The position numbers were made by a program, and so were the translations under genes. From an uncultured Gemmiger sp. (GTDB lineage: Bacteria; Bacillota; Clostridia; Oscillospirales; Ruminococcaceae): DNA of 64,000 nucleotides. The notes beneath the pieces are model-generated. The model did not search any database, was not told the DNA's origin, and worked only from the letters and a program-made list of their open reading frames with translations. This document shows positions 1-7,651 of the stretch, piece by piece. The stretch lies in contig CALXHT010000001.1 of the NCBI GenBank assembly GCA_944388215.1, positions 124,001 through 188,000 of the forward strand. The letters run 5' to 3'. Position 1 is the stretch's first letter; each line of letters begins with the position of its first letter.

Positions 1-804
1 GAAGAGCGCCCCGTAGTCGGTGGTGTCCCGGGGATGGGTCTTGATGAAGAGCGGCCCCACCGCATAGCGGGCGGCCACCGCTTTGAACATGGCGTCCTGC
101 TGTTCCTGGGTCATCAGCCCGTCCGCCACAAAGCTGCGGGGCAAAAGCAGGGTGGCACCCTCGGCGTGGTCGGGCAGCGGCCGGGTCAGAAAGACGCTGC
201 GCACCATGGCCTTTTCGCCGTCGGTCAGCGACCGGAGCAGCGCGCCCTTGCTGTCGCTGACCAGCTTGTCGGGGCCGAACAGCGTGCAGCGGCTGGCGTC
301 CTCGCTCTCCACACATTTGCACCAGGGGCTGTCCCCCCAGTAGAGATACCCCTTGCCGGACTGCTGCTTCTTCGCAAAGTCGGGAGCGGCCCGCTGGTCG
401 GTGACCAGATGCTGGTCGGGGCCCAGGGTGCTGCCGAAGGTATCCTCGCAGAGAATGTACCCGGCGTGGCAGTCCTGCAGATACCGCCCCAGCACGCTCC
501 AGTCGTTGTGGATATAGACGTTTTCATACCGGGCGCGGTCCAGCTTCCAGCCGCACAGCGATTCAAAGGCCCGGCGGGCCCGCAGGGAGGCCAGCGGCCC
601 CGTCACGGTGCCGGGCCAGCGGGTCTCGTCCACCAGCACGGTCTGCACCACGCCGGTCTTGTCCAGCCGGGCGGACAGCGCCTTGGCATCGGCCACGGCG
701 GCGGAGAGTACCATGGTGTGGGGGCCGCCCTCGGCCCTGCCTGCCCGCAGCAGGTCCACCAGCACCTGGTAGGCCGTGTGGCAGATATACAGATTGGGTT
801 TCAT
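1..804 (-). CDS. GT52-like glycosyltransferase, 3' part outside window
   Basis: This open frame of 268 codons runs off the window edge without a stop, so only the N-terminal part is visible. The protein begins MKPNLYICHTAYQVL, which resembles the start of family GT52 and polysialyltransferase-like enzymes that build surface polysaccharide, and a KTHPRDT segment lies near the visible end. The ATG overlaps the stop codon of the upstream ABC ATPase gene in an ATGA, so the two are translationally coupled. Context suggests it adds or caps sugars on the polymer exported by that transporter. The family assignment is by eye; donor and acceptor sugars cannot be told. Confidence 0.6.
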   Translation of the reverse strand, partial: MKPNLYICHTAYQVLVDLLRAGRAEGGPHTMVLSAAVADAKALSARLDKTGVVQTVLVDETRWPGTVTGPLASLRARRAFESLCGWKLDRARYENVYIHNDWSVLGRYLQDCHAGYILCEDTFGSTLGPDQHLVTDQRAAPDFAKKQQSGKGYLYWGDSPWCKCVESEDASRCTLFGPDKLVSDSKGALLRSLTDGEKAMVRSVFLTRPLPDHAEGATLLLPRSFVADGLMTQEQQDAMFKAVAARYAVGPLFIKTHPRDTTDYGALF

Positions 805-2084
805 GCCTGCGCCTCCAGCAGCTTGACGGGCGGGAAGTGGATGCGGCCCCAGCCGGCAGCCCATTCGGGCATGGTTAGATCGCTGTTGGTGACCTCAAAG
901 GCAAATTCCGTCACCGGCTTGTCCAGGCAGACGGCCTGGCGCAGCGCCCCGTCAAAGATATCCAGATAGAAGTAGTACTGGCCCTCGCCCAGAAGGCTGG
1001 GGTCGAATTCAAACACGGTGGTGTAGAGTTTGCCGGGCTGGGCGGGGCCCAGGTCCACGGGATGGGTGATGCCCACCGGTGTGGAGTCCCGGGCATGGAG
1101 GTTCATCTTCATGTGGATGCCCGCGAAGGGCTCCGCCACCCGCCAGGTGATCTTCACCCGCATCTTCTCGGTGTCTGCGAAGACGCTGGATTCCTTGTCC
1201 ATAAAGTCCAGCGTCTCCAGCCGGAACCGCTTGCCGGCGCTGCCGGTCATCCGGGCCACGTTGGCCAAGTCGTAGTGCACCACGTTCACGTCGGTGGTGT
1301 CCATATAGATGGCGATGGCCTGTTCCACGTCGCCGTCAAAGATCACCTTGCCCTTGTCCAGCACGATGCAGCGGCTGCACAGCTGGCGGATGGTGCTCAT
1401 GTTGTGGCTGACGTAGAGGACGGTGCGGCCGTCCTGGTTGGCCACGTCGCTCATCTTCCCGAGACATTTTTGCTGGAACTTCATGTCGCCCACGGCCAGG
1501 ACCTCGTCCATGACCATGATCTCGCTGTCCAGATGGGCGGCCACCGCGAAGGCCAGCTTGACGAACATGCCGCTGGAATACCGCTTGACGGGGGTATCGA
1601 TGAAGTCCCCGCACTCGGAAAATTCGATGATCTGGGGCAGTTTCGCGTCGATCTCCGCCCGGGTCATGCCCAGGATGGCGCCGTTCATATAGATGTTTTC
1701 CCGGCCGGTCATCTCATTGTTGAAGCCGGTGCCCACCTCCAGCATGGAGGCCACCCGGCCCCGGATGCGGATCTCGCCCTCGGTGGGGGCGGTGATGCGG
1801 GAGAGCAGCTTCAGCAGGGTGGATTTGCCGGCGCCGTTGCGGCCGATGATGCCCAGGGCTTCCCCCTGGTAGACCGTCAGGTCCACGCCGTTCAGCGCCA
1901 TGAAGGTCTGGCCGAACAGCCGCTGGTCTGTGCCGATGACGGTGTTGGGGTCCTCCTTGCCGCGGACCCGGGCCCACCAGCTCTGGAGGTCGTGGGTCAG
2001 GGTGCCGCCGCCGATCTGGCCCAGCTTGTATTGCTTTTTCAGTCCCGTGACCTGGATGACGGGGCGTTTTTCCTTTGCAGACAT
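801..2084 (-). CDS. Polysaccharide/teichoic acid ABC exporter ATPase (Wzt/TagH type)
   Basis: A 427-residue cytoplasmic ATPase that powers export of a surface glycan. Residues 1-245 form the ABC domain, with Walker A GRNGAGKST at 81-89, signature YSSGM at 169-173, Walker B IMVMDE at 189-194 and a switch histidine in SHN at 226-228. Residues about 270-427 form a beta-rich C-terminal domain like that of Wzt, which in that family recognises the glycan. The N-terminus has the long insertion before Walker A typical of TagH/Wzt. The permease gene lies 12 bases upstream and a glycosyltransferase overlaps the 3' end. Wzt and TagH cannot be separated without the substrate genes. Confidence 0.9.
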   Translation of the reverse strand: MSAKEKRPVIQVTGLKKQYKLGQIGGGTLTHDLQSWWARVRGKEDPNTVIGTDQRLFGQTFMALNGVDLTVYQGEALGIIGRNGAGKSTLLKLLSRITAPTEGEIRIRGRVASMLEVGTGFNNEMTGRENIYMNGAILGMTRAEIDAKLPQIIEFSECGDFIDTPVKRYSSGMFVKLAFAVAAHLDSEIMVMDEVLAVGDMKFQQKCLGKMSDVANQDGRTVLYVSHNMSTIRQLCSRCIVLDKGKVIFDGDVEQAIAIYMDTTDVNVVHYDLANVARMTGSAGKRFRLETLDFMDKESSVFADTEKMRVKITWRVAEPFAGIHMKMNLHARDSTPVGITHPVDLGPAQPGKLYTTVFEFDPSLLGEGQYYFYLDIFDGALRQAVCLDKPVTEFAFEVTNSDLTMPEWAAGWGRIHFPPVKLLEAQA

Positions 2085-2096
2085 GGCAGCCCCTCC

Positions 2097-2975
2097 TTAC
2101 ACGGTATCCATAAAGGTTTTTTCAATGCGGCTGAAAAGCACCACGCCCAGCACCAGCGCCACCAGGGTGAACACCACGCTGTAAAGGATGGCGCCCGCCG
2201 ACACGCTGCCGGTGCCCAGGGTGGCCGCCCGGAACACTTCGATGGGGGCGGTCATGGGGTTGAGCTCCACCAGCACTTTCAGGCGGGGGCTCTCATCCAG
2301 CATGGAGAGGGGATAGACCACCGGGGAGGCGTACATCCACAGCTGGACGCCGAAGCCCACGGCGATGGCCAGGTCCCGGTATTTGGTGGTCAGGGAGGAG
2401 ACGATGATGCCCACGCCCAGACCCAGCAGCATGACCTGGAGCATGACCAGCGGAATGGCGATGGTCCAGAGGGTGAAATGCACCTCGGCGCCGGTGGCGA
2501 AGAAGTAGAGCCAGAACACCAGGTACATGGCCGCCTGGATCAGGAAGTTGATGAGGCTGGTGAGCACCTGGCTCACCGGCATGGTCAGCCGGGGAAAGTA
2601 GACCTTGCCGAACACCTGGGAGTTGGTCACGAAGGTGTTGGCGGTGTTGTTGACGCAGTTGGCGAAGAAGGTCCAGACGGTGTTGCCGGCCATGTAGAAC
2701 AGAAAGCCCGGCACGCCGTCGGTGGGCATGCCCGCCATGTTGCCGAACACCACGTTGAAGATCAGCGTGGTGATGAGGGGATTGAGCAGAATCCAGGCGG
2801 GACCCAGGATGGTCTGCTTGTAGAGCACCGTGAAGTTCCGCTTGACGAACATGACGGTCAGGTCGCGGTATTGCCACAGTTCCTTCAGGTTGATGTCAAA
2901 CCAGCCGCTGCGGGGCCGGATGATGGTCGTCCAGCCGTCGTCGGCCAGGCGGGAAGTTTGGATGTTTTCAGCCAT
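2097..2975 (-). CDS. ABC-2 type polysaccharide export permease (Wzm/TagG type)
   Basis: Membrane subunit of the same exporter, 292 residues with about six hydrophobic spans and the ABC-2 family layout: an N-terminal cytoplasmic stretch ending in YRDLTVMFVKRNFTVLYKQT, then the membrane core. The start chosen is the ATG at 2975 (protein MAENIQTS), which has AAGGTG five bases upstream; a longer frame beginning at 3008 has no ribosome site. It is the first gene of an operon with the ATPase and the glycosyltransferase and has a good sigma-A promoter just upstream. Confidence 0.88.
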   Translation of the reverse strand: MAENIQTSRLADDGWTTIIRPRSGWFDINLKELWQYRDLTVMFVKRNFTVLYKQTILGPAWILLNPLITTLIFNVVFGNMAGMPTDGVPGFLFYMAGNTVWTFFANCVNNTANTFVTNSQVFGKVYFPRLTMPVSQVLTSLINFLIQAAMYLVFWLYFFATGAEVHFTLWTIAIPLVMLQVMLLGLGVGIIVSSLTTKYRDLAIAVGFGVQLWMYASPVVYPLSMLDESPRLKVLVELNPMTAPIEVFRAATLGTGSVSAGAILYSVVFTLVALVLGVVLFSRIEKTFMDTV

Positions 2976-3018
2976 AGGGCACCTTTTCCTTTTAGAATAG
3001 CATACCAATAGATACTAC

Positions 3019-3047
3019 ATTTTACCACAATACCCTAAAAAATACAA
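3019..3047 (-). promoter_or_regulatory. Promoter of polysaccharide export operon
   Basis: On the minus strand, -35 TTGTAT (complement of 3042-3047) and -10 TAAAAT (complement of 3019-3024) are separated by 17 bases. The start of the permease gene is 43 bases downstream. Confidence 0.7.
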
Positions 3048-3062
3048 CACAGCGACCCGCCG

Positions 3063-3091
3063 TTGCGCCGGGGCGGCGTGTATGGTATACT
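3063..3091 (+). promoter_or_regulatory. Promoter of small membrane protein gene
   Basis: TTGCGC at 3063-3068 and TATACT at 3086-3091 with a 17-base spacer. It fires away from the polysaccharide export promoter, so this intergenic region is divergent. Confidence 0.7.
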
Positions 3092-3130
3092 CAAGGCAAA
3101 GCAAGCCACCCACTGCAAGGAGGTACAGCC

Positions 3131-3469
3131 ATGAGTGTCCCTTCCATTTGGGTTCTCAGCATATTCTGGACCGGGTATGGAATTCTCGGCATTCTGGGCA
3201 TTCAGAACATCCCCGAACGATACCGGTACAAGAGCTGGACGCCGGATTATATGCGGGCGAACGGCATCGGCATGGTGATTTTTGGCATCAGCTGGTTCAT
3301 TCTGGGGATCGTGCTCAAGGTGCATCCGCTGCCGCTGCTCCCGGGGTTCGGGCTGGCGGTGCTCTTCTCGCTGCCGGCTTTTGTGTATGCGCTCATCGCC
3401 GACCGAAAAACCAGGGAAGAACGCCGCCGGGCAGACAAAGAGTGGCGCGAAAAAAAGAAGACAAAGTAA
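3131..3469 (+). CDS. Small membrane protein of unknown function
   Basis: A 112-residue protein with three hydrophobic segments (about residues 5-23, 44-62 and 68-88) and a very basic, lysine- and arginine-rich C-terminus that is probably cytoplasmic. The ATG at 3131 has a strong AAGGAGGT site. It is monocistronic, with its own promoter and a following terminator. I do not recognise the family. The YRYKSWTPDYMRANGIGM segment resembles DUF3784-like small proteins, but that is only an impression. Confidence 0.75.
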   Translation: MSVPSIWVLSIFWTGYGILGILGIQNIPERYRYKSWTPDYMRANGIGMVIFGISWFILGIVLKVHPLPLLPGFGLAVLFSLPAFVYALIADRKTREERRRADKEWREKKKTK

Positions 3470-3473
3470 AAGC

Positions 3474-3505
3474 AAACCCCGGCGGGAAAATCCCCGCCGG
3501 GGTTT
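3474..3505. terminator. Bidirectional intrinsic terminator
   Basis: Perfect 13-bp stem (3474-3486 with 3493-3505) closed by a 6-base loop. It is flanked by A on one side and T on the other, so it can serve both the small membrane protein gene and pnuC on the opposite strand. Confidence 0.8.
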
Positions 3506-3507
3506 GG

Positions 3508-4197
3508 TTATGCGGCGGCCGCCTGACGCTGACGCATCCGGGACCAGTTGATGAAACCGTAGATATCGTTGGCAAAGAACATCACGAAGCAGACCACCAC
3601 CGAGAGATAGGCCGGGGCCTCCACCGCAGCCAGCCCCCACAGCAGGATGAGCACCAGGTCGTTGGCGGCGTAGGCCGCCGCGAAGGCGGGGCTGCGCCGG
3701 GCGGTGAGGTAGACGGCCAGGAAACTGGTAGTCACCGAGAGGGTGCTGGGCAGCAGGTTGGCGGTGCCGAAGGCCCGGAGAATGAAGTAGAACACCACCG
3801 TGACCGCCAGGCTGAGCGCCACGGCAAAGACGCCCTCCCGGCGGGAGATGCTGCCCACCTTCACCTCGGCCCGGCCGGCGCCGAAGGGGTGGCGCAGCCA
3901 GCAGATGAGGGCGTAGAGGGACATGGGGGCGGTCATGCCCAGGTAGGTGATCATCTCGCCGTAGTAGGCGCAGGTAAAGGAGACGTACCCGTACAAAAGG
4001 CAGAAGGCGATGCCCAGCACCTGGCCCAGCGGGTTGCCCTTGGCGTTGAAGATCAGGGAGGTGACGCCGATGAGGGAGGCGGTCAGCGAGAGATAGTCGC
4101 TCTGCTGGAACAGCAGGAAGGTGCCCACGATCATTAGCACCGACACGCCCCACAGCGTCCATTCGGCTTTGGTAAAATATTTGAGCTTGGCAGACAT
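3508..4197 (-). CDS. pnuC: PnuC-family vitamin/nucleoside transporter
   Basis: A 229-residue membrane protein with about seven spans, matching the PnuC facilitator family that imports nicotinamide riboside; relatives carry thiamine or riboflavin. Family signs are an interior ITYLGMTAPMSLYALICWLRHP segment, a NDLVLILLWGLAA helix and the C-terminal FFANDIYGFINWSRMRQ stretch. The start is the ATG at 4197 with GGAGG five bases before it, rather than an in-frame TTG at 4209. The gene stands alone behind a structured leader containing a terminator, so vitamin- or cofactor-responsive attenuation is likely. The true substrate is not shown by the sequence. Confidence 0.85.
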   Translation of the reverse strand: MSAKLKYFTKAEWTLWGVSVLMIVGTFLLFQQSDYLSLTASLIGVTSLIFNAKGNPLGQVLGIAFCLLYGYVSFTCAYYGEMITYLGMTAPMSLYALICWLRHPFGAGRAEVKVGSISRREGVFAVALSLAVTVVFYFILRAFGTANLLPSTLSVTTSFLAVYLTARRSPAFAAAYAANDLVLILLWGLAAVEAPAYLSVVVCFVMFFANDIYGFINWSRMRQRQAAAA

Positions 4198-4207
4198 ACG
4201 ATCCTCC

Positions 4208-4310
4208 AAAAAAACGCATCCGCCGGTACATCTTCAAAGACCTACGATGTACCCAACGAATGCGTTGTGCATTACTCTACCCGGTGGTAGTTTGTTTTGT
4301 ATTTGATTGC
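4208..4310 (-). promoter_or_regulatory. Structured leader of pnuC, candidate riboswitch with terminator
   Basis: The untranslated leader of about 110 nt holds three hairpins on the minus strand. CTACC/GGTAG lies at 4277-4290. AATGC/GCATT (4259-4273) shares bases with a terminator built from AACGCAT/ATGCGTT (4260-4266 with 4213-4219) enclosing GTACATC/GATGTAC (4246-4252 with 4226-4232), and the terminator runs into seven U (4208-4214). The two hairpins over 4259-4266 cannot form together, which is the usual terminator/antiterminator logic. The ribosome site at 4203-4207 abuts the U-run. I do not recognise a known class: the conserved cores of TPP, FMN, preQ1 and cobalamin riboswitches are absent. 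Confidence 0.6.
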
Positions 4311-4316
4311 GGCAAT

Positions 4317-4345
4317 ATGATACCATACCGCCGGCGGCAAGTCAA
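4317..4345 (-). promoter_or_regulatory. Promoter of pnuC
   Basis: Minus-strand TTGACT (complement of 4340-4345) and TATCAT (complement of 4317-4322), 17 bases apart. It places the start of the structured leader near 4310. Confidence 0.75.
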
Positions 4346-4352
4346 GCCTTAC

Positions 4353-4383
4353 CAAAAAGAGGAAGCGCCCGAAAACGCTTCCT
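4353..4383 (-). terminator. Terminator of thrS
   Basis: On the minus strand an 8-bp stem AGGAAGCG/CGCTTCCT is followed by CTTTTT. It lies 20 bases after the thrS stop and just upstream of the pnuC promoter. Confidence 0.75.
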
Positions 4384-4402
4384 CCTGCGATTATGGGAAA
4401 AA

Positions 4403-6193
4403 TCAGACGTTGAACACCTTATTGGCGATCTCGTCCTTGACCTGGGCGGTGAAAGCATCCAGGTCCATGGCCGTGGTCTCGCCCTTGCGGTTGCGCACGC
4501 TCAGGTTGCCGGCCTCGGCCTCCTTGGCGCCCAGCACCAGCATATAGGGGGCACGGTCCTCCTGCTGGGCCAGACGGATCTTGTAGCCGATCTTCTCGTT
4601 GGACTCATCCAGCACGGCGCGGATACCGGCGGCCTTCAGCTTGCCGGTCACCTCGCGGGCGTAGTCCATCGTCTTCTCGCTGACGGGCAGCACCTTGACC
4701 TGCACGGGGGCCAGCCAGGTGGGGAAGCGGCCCTTGGTCTCCTCGATGAGGTAGGCCATGAACCGGTCCAGAGAGCCCAGGATGGCGCGGTGCAGCACCA
4801 CGGGGGTCTTCTCGGTGCCGTCCTTGTCCACATAGGTCAGGTGGAACTTGGCGGGCAGGCAGAAGTCCAGCTGGCAGGTGGACAGGGTGTACTCGGCGCC
4901 CACGGCGGGCTTGACGTTGACATCCAGCTTGGGGCCGTAGAAGGCGGCCTCGCCGATCTCCTCGGTGAACTGGATGCCCAGCTCGGTCAGCACCTCGCGC
5001 AGGGCCTGCTCGGCATGGTTCCACATGGCGTCGTCGTCATGGTACTTCTTCTTGTCGGCGGGGTCGCGCAGGCTCAGCACGCAGCGGTAGTCGGTGATGT
5101 GGAAGTCCTTGTACACATCAAAGATCAGGTCGCAGACGGCGGCCACTTCGCTCTTGATCTGCTCGGGGGTCACGAACAGGTGGGCGTCGTTCTGGCAGAA
5201 GTGACGGCCGCGCTCGATGCCCTTCAGGGTGCCGCTGGACTCATAGCGGAAGTCGTGAGCGATCTCGCCGATGCGGATGGGCAGCTGACGGTAGCTGTGG
5301 GGCTGGTTGGCGTAGATCATCATGTGGTGCGGGCAGTTCATGGGACGCAGCACATAGCTCTCGCCCTCCATCTCCATGGCGGGGAACATGTTCTCACGGT
5401 AGTGATCCCAGTGGCCGGAAGTGCGGTAGAGGTTCACCGTGCCGATGCAGGGAGTCATGACATGCAGATAGCCGCGCTCGCGCTCCTTCTGCTTGATATA
5501 ATCCTCCAGCTGCTGCCACACGATGTAGCCGTTGGGCAGGAACATGGGCAGACCGCGGCCCACCAGGTCGTCGGTCATGAAGAGCCGCATCTCCTTGCCG
5601 ATCTTGCGGTGATCCCGCTCACGGGCTTCCTGCTGCTGCTTCTCCCACTCTTCCAGCTCTTCCTGGTTGTGGAAGGCCACGCCGTTGATGCGGGTCAGCA
5701 TCTTGTTTTCCTTGTCGTTCTTCCAGTAGGCGCCGCTCTGCTGGGTGATCTTGAAAGCCTTCAGCGCCTTGGTGTAGGTCAGGTGCGGTCCGATGCACAT
5801 GTCCACGTACTCGCCCTGCTGGAAGAAGCTGAACTCGGTCTCGTCGGCCAGATCGGCGATGTGCTCGATCTTGTAGTGCTCCTGGCGCTCCTGCATCAGC
5901 TTGATGGCCTCGTCACGGGGCAGGATGAAGGGCTTGATGGGCAGGTTCTCCTTGCAGATCTTGCGCATCTCTTTTTCGATGTTGGCCAGATCCTCGTCGG
6001 AGAGCTTGGTGTCACCCAGGTCCACGTCGTAGTAGAAGCCGTTCTCGGTGGCCGGGCCGAAGGCGAAGTCCGCCTCGAGGTACAGGCGCTTGATGGCCTG
6101 GGCCATGATGTGCGCGGCGGTATGGCGCAGGACGTGCAGTTCCTGGTCCTGCGGGCATTCGCCCACGGTGCCGTCTTTGTAGATGATTTTCAT
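4403..6193 (-). CDS. thrS: Threonyl-tRNA synthetase, short form without TGS domain
   Basis: Class II synthetase charging tRNA-Thr, 596 residues. After about 20 residues it enters the editing domain (LRHTAAHIMAQAIKRL, with HxxxH), followed by the catalytic core with motif 2 (the FRYESSGTL...RGRHFCQNDAH region), the zinc cysteine in RPMNCPHHMM and a C-terminal anticodon domain. Most ThrRS are near 640 residues and start with a TGS domain of about 60 residues; here that domain is missing or reduced to MKIIYKDGTVGE. The start is the ATG at 6193 after GGGAGG; upstream in-frame codons lie inside the T-box leader. Expression is under T-box control. Confidence 0.95.
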   Translation of the reverse strand: MKIIYKDGTVGECPQDQELHVLRHTAAHIMAQAIKRLYLEADFAFGPATENGFYYDVDLGDTKLSDEDLANIEKEMRKICKENLPIKPFILPRDEAIKLMQERQEHYKIEHIADLADETEFSFFQQGEYVDMCIGPHLTYTKALKAFKITQQSGAYWKNDKENKMLTRINGVAFHNQEELEEWEKQQQEARERDHRKIGKEMRLFMTDDLVGRGLPMFLPNGYIVWQQLEDYIKQKERERGYLHVMTPCIGTVNLYRTSGHWDHYRENMFPAMEMEGESYVLRPMNCPHHMMIYANQPHSYRQLPIRIGEIAHDFRYESSGTLKGIERGRHFCQNDAHLFVTPEQIKSEVAAVCDLIFDVYKDFHITDYRCVLSLRDPADKKKYHDDDAMWNHAEQALREVLTELGIQFTEEIGEAAFYGPKLDVNVKPAVGAEYTLSTCQLDFCLPAKFHLTYVDKDGTEKTPVVLHRAILGSLDRFMAYLIEETKGRFPTWLAPVQVKVLPVSEKTMDYAREVTGKLKAAGIRAVLDESNEKIGYKIRLAQQEDRAPYMLVLGAKEAEAGNLSVRNRKGETTAMDLDAFTAQVKDEIANKVFNV

Positions 6194-6199
6194 GGTAAG

Positions 6200-6490
6200 C
6201 TGCCTCCCAAATAAAAAATGCTCCATCCCGGACTTTCCCAAGGGATGAAGCATTGCAATACTCCACGGTTCCACCCAACTTGCGCTTTGCCTTATATAAG
6301 GAAAAGCACCACTCGCGGCGGCTGTAACGGGCCGTACCCGGCGGGAGTTCGCTCCCGCACTCGGCGGTGGTAAGGGTGTGGTCTGCGCCTGGGCCGCTTG
6401 CACCACGCGGAAAATCCCGCGGCGGCCTTCTCTGGAAACGCTCTGCCGCACCCCGTTTGTCCGCCTCACAGCTTTCAACAGGATGAAGTT
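6200..6490 (-). promoter_or_regulatory. T-box riboswitch of thrS
   Basis: The leader carries the T-box sequence TGGGTGGAACCGTGG (complement of 6263-6277), followed by a terminator stem (AATGCTTCATCCC pairing with GGGATGGAGCATT, 6213-6255) and a U-run. In this class, uncharged tRNA pairs with the T-box bulge and a specifier codon to block termination. Threonine ACC triplets that could be the specifier occur near 6367-6375 and 6379-6384; I could not fold stem I to decide between them. Confidence 0.93.
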
Positions 6491-6496
6491 ACCTAC

Positions 6497-6525
6497 TTTA
6501 TAGCACAACCCGGCAGGGAAGTCAA
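6497..6525 (-). promoter_or_regulatory. Promoter of thrS
   Basis: Minus-strand TTGACT (complement of 6520-6525), 17-base spacer, TATAAA (complement of 6497-6502). The transcript would begin near 6490, at the start of the T-box leader. Confidence 0.85.
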
Positions 6526-6612
6526 GTGAAAATAAATTCCCGCTGTTTTGCACAAAAATGGGCCCGGGGCGTCCGGCCCTGCCCGCAAAACGCCAAAATT
6601 TGATTTTATGCG

Positions 6613-6641
6613 TTGACTTTACATATTTATGCAATTATACT
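6613..6641 (+). promoter_or_regulatory. Promoter of amino-acid ABC transporter operon
   Basis: TTGACT at 6613-6618 and TATACT at 6636-6641 with a 17-base spacer. The AT-rich surroundings contrast with the GC-rich genes. Confidence 0.8.
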
Positions 6642-6705
6642 GGGTCACATAGCCGGGTGAGGGTCCGGCTGCTTATGAAATCATCAAGATAAGAAGGTAT
6701 AACAC

Positions 6706-7575
6706 ATGAAAAAACTGACTGCTCTGCTGCTGGGCACCGCCATGGTGCTGAGCCTGGCCGCCTGCGGCGGTTCCGCTTCTTCCAGCGAAGCCGCTTCTTC
6801 CGAGGCTGCCTCCTCCTCTGAGGCTGCTTCCTCCGAGGCCAGCTCTTCTGAGGCTTCCGCCGAGACCGCCTCTGCCGAACTGACCACCGTCACCCCCGGC
6901 ACGCTGACCATGTCCACCAACGCGGCCTTCCCCCCGTACGAGATGACCGCCGATGACGGCAGCTTCGAGGGCATCGACATCGAGGTGGCCCAGGCCATCG
7001 CCGACAAGCTGGGCCTGACCCTGCAGGTGGACGACATGGACTTTGACGCCGCCCTGCTGGCTGTGCAGAACGGCAAGAGCGATATGGTCATGGCCGGCGT
7101 CACCGTCACCGAGGAACGCCAGACCGTCATGGACTTCAGCAACACCTACGCCAACGGCATCCAGGTCGTCATCGTGCCCGAGGATTCCGACATCGCTTCC
7201 ATCGACGACCTGACCGGCAAGGCGATCGGCGTGCAGCGCGGCACCACCGGCGACCTGTACTGCTCCGACACGGTGGAGAATGGCGGTTTCGGTGCGGAGA
7301 ATGTTACCCCTTATCCTGACGGCCTGACCGCCGTGCAGGCGCTCAACAACGGTCAGGTGGACTGCGTCGTCATCGACAACGCCCCCGCGCAGGAGTTTGT
7401 CGAAGCCAACCCCGGCCTGAAGATCCTCGACACCGAGTACGCCAATGAGGAGTACGCCATCGGCGTCGCCAAGGGCAACACCGCCATGCTGGATGCCATC
7501 AACGGCGCTCTGGAAGAGCTGAAGGCCGACGGCACCCTGCAGAGCATCGTCGACAAGTACATCACCGCCGAATAA
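6706..7575 (+). CDS. Polar amino-acid ABC transporter substrate-binding lipoprotein
   Basis: A 289-residue family-3 solute-binding protein. A lipoprotein signal ends in LAAC (cysteine near residue 20), so the mature protein is lipid-anchored outside the membrane. A serine-, alanine- and glutamate-rich linker (about residues 22-58) precedes the binding domain, which begins LTMSTNAAFPPYEM and contains FEGIDIEVAQAIADKLG and GVQRGTTGD, both typical of polar amino-acid binders. It is the first gene of a complete importer with the permease and ATPase downstream. The amino acid carried cannot be told from sequence alone. Confidence 0.93.
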   Translation: MKKLTALLLGTAMVLSLAACGGSASSSEAASSEAASSSEAASSEASSSEASAETASAELTTVTPGTLTMSTNAAFPPYEMTADDGSFEGIDIEVAQAIADKLGLTLQVDDMDFDAALLAVQNGKSDMVMAGVTVTEERQTVMDFSNTYANGIQVVIVPEDSDIASIDDLTGKAIGVQRGTTGDLYCSDTVENGGFGAENVTPYPDGLTAVQALNNGQVDCVVIDNAPAQEFVEANPGLKILDTEYANEEYAIGVAKGNTAMLDAINGALEELKADGTLQSIVDKYITAE

Positions 7576-7651
7576 GCGGTTTTCCCACAGGCGAAGGCAC
7601 GCCGTATCCCGGCGCGCCTTCTCTTTGTTCTAAGGAAAGGTTGTGTAGCGG

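Noticed and set aside
1062-3011. 649-codon open frame opposite the polysaccharide ABC genes
   Set aside because: Antisense shadow of two recognised genes; rich in His, Gly and Gln with no domain, as expected in GC-rich DNA.
4197-4310. Known vitamin riboswitch (TPP, FMN, THF) before pnuC
   Set aside because: The conserved cores of these RNAs are not present; only general terminator/antiterminator architecture fits.
4307-6214. 635-codon open frame opposite thrS
   Set aside because: Antisense shadow with repetitive Leu/Val/His/Gln-rich composition and no ribosome site.
4403-6634. Long form of the thrS frame (743 codons)
   Set aside because: The extra N-terminus is the T-box leader read through; the promoter, T-box and terminator all lie inside it, and ATG 6193 has the ribosome site.
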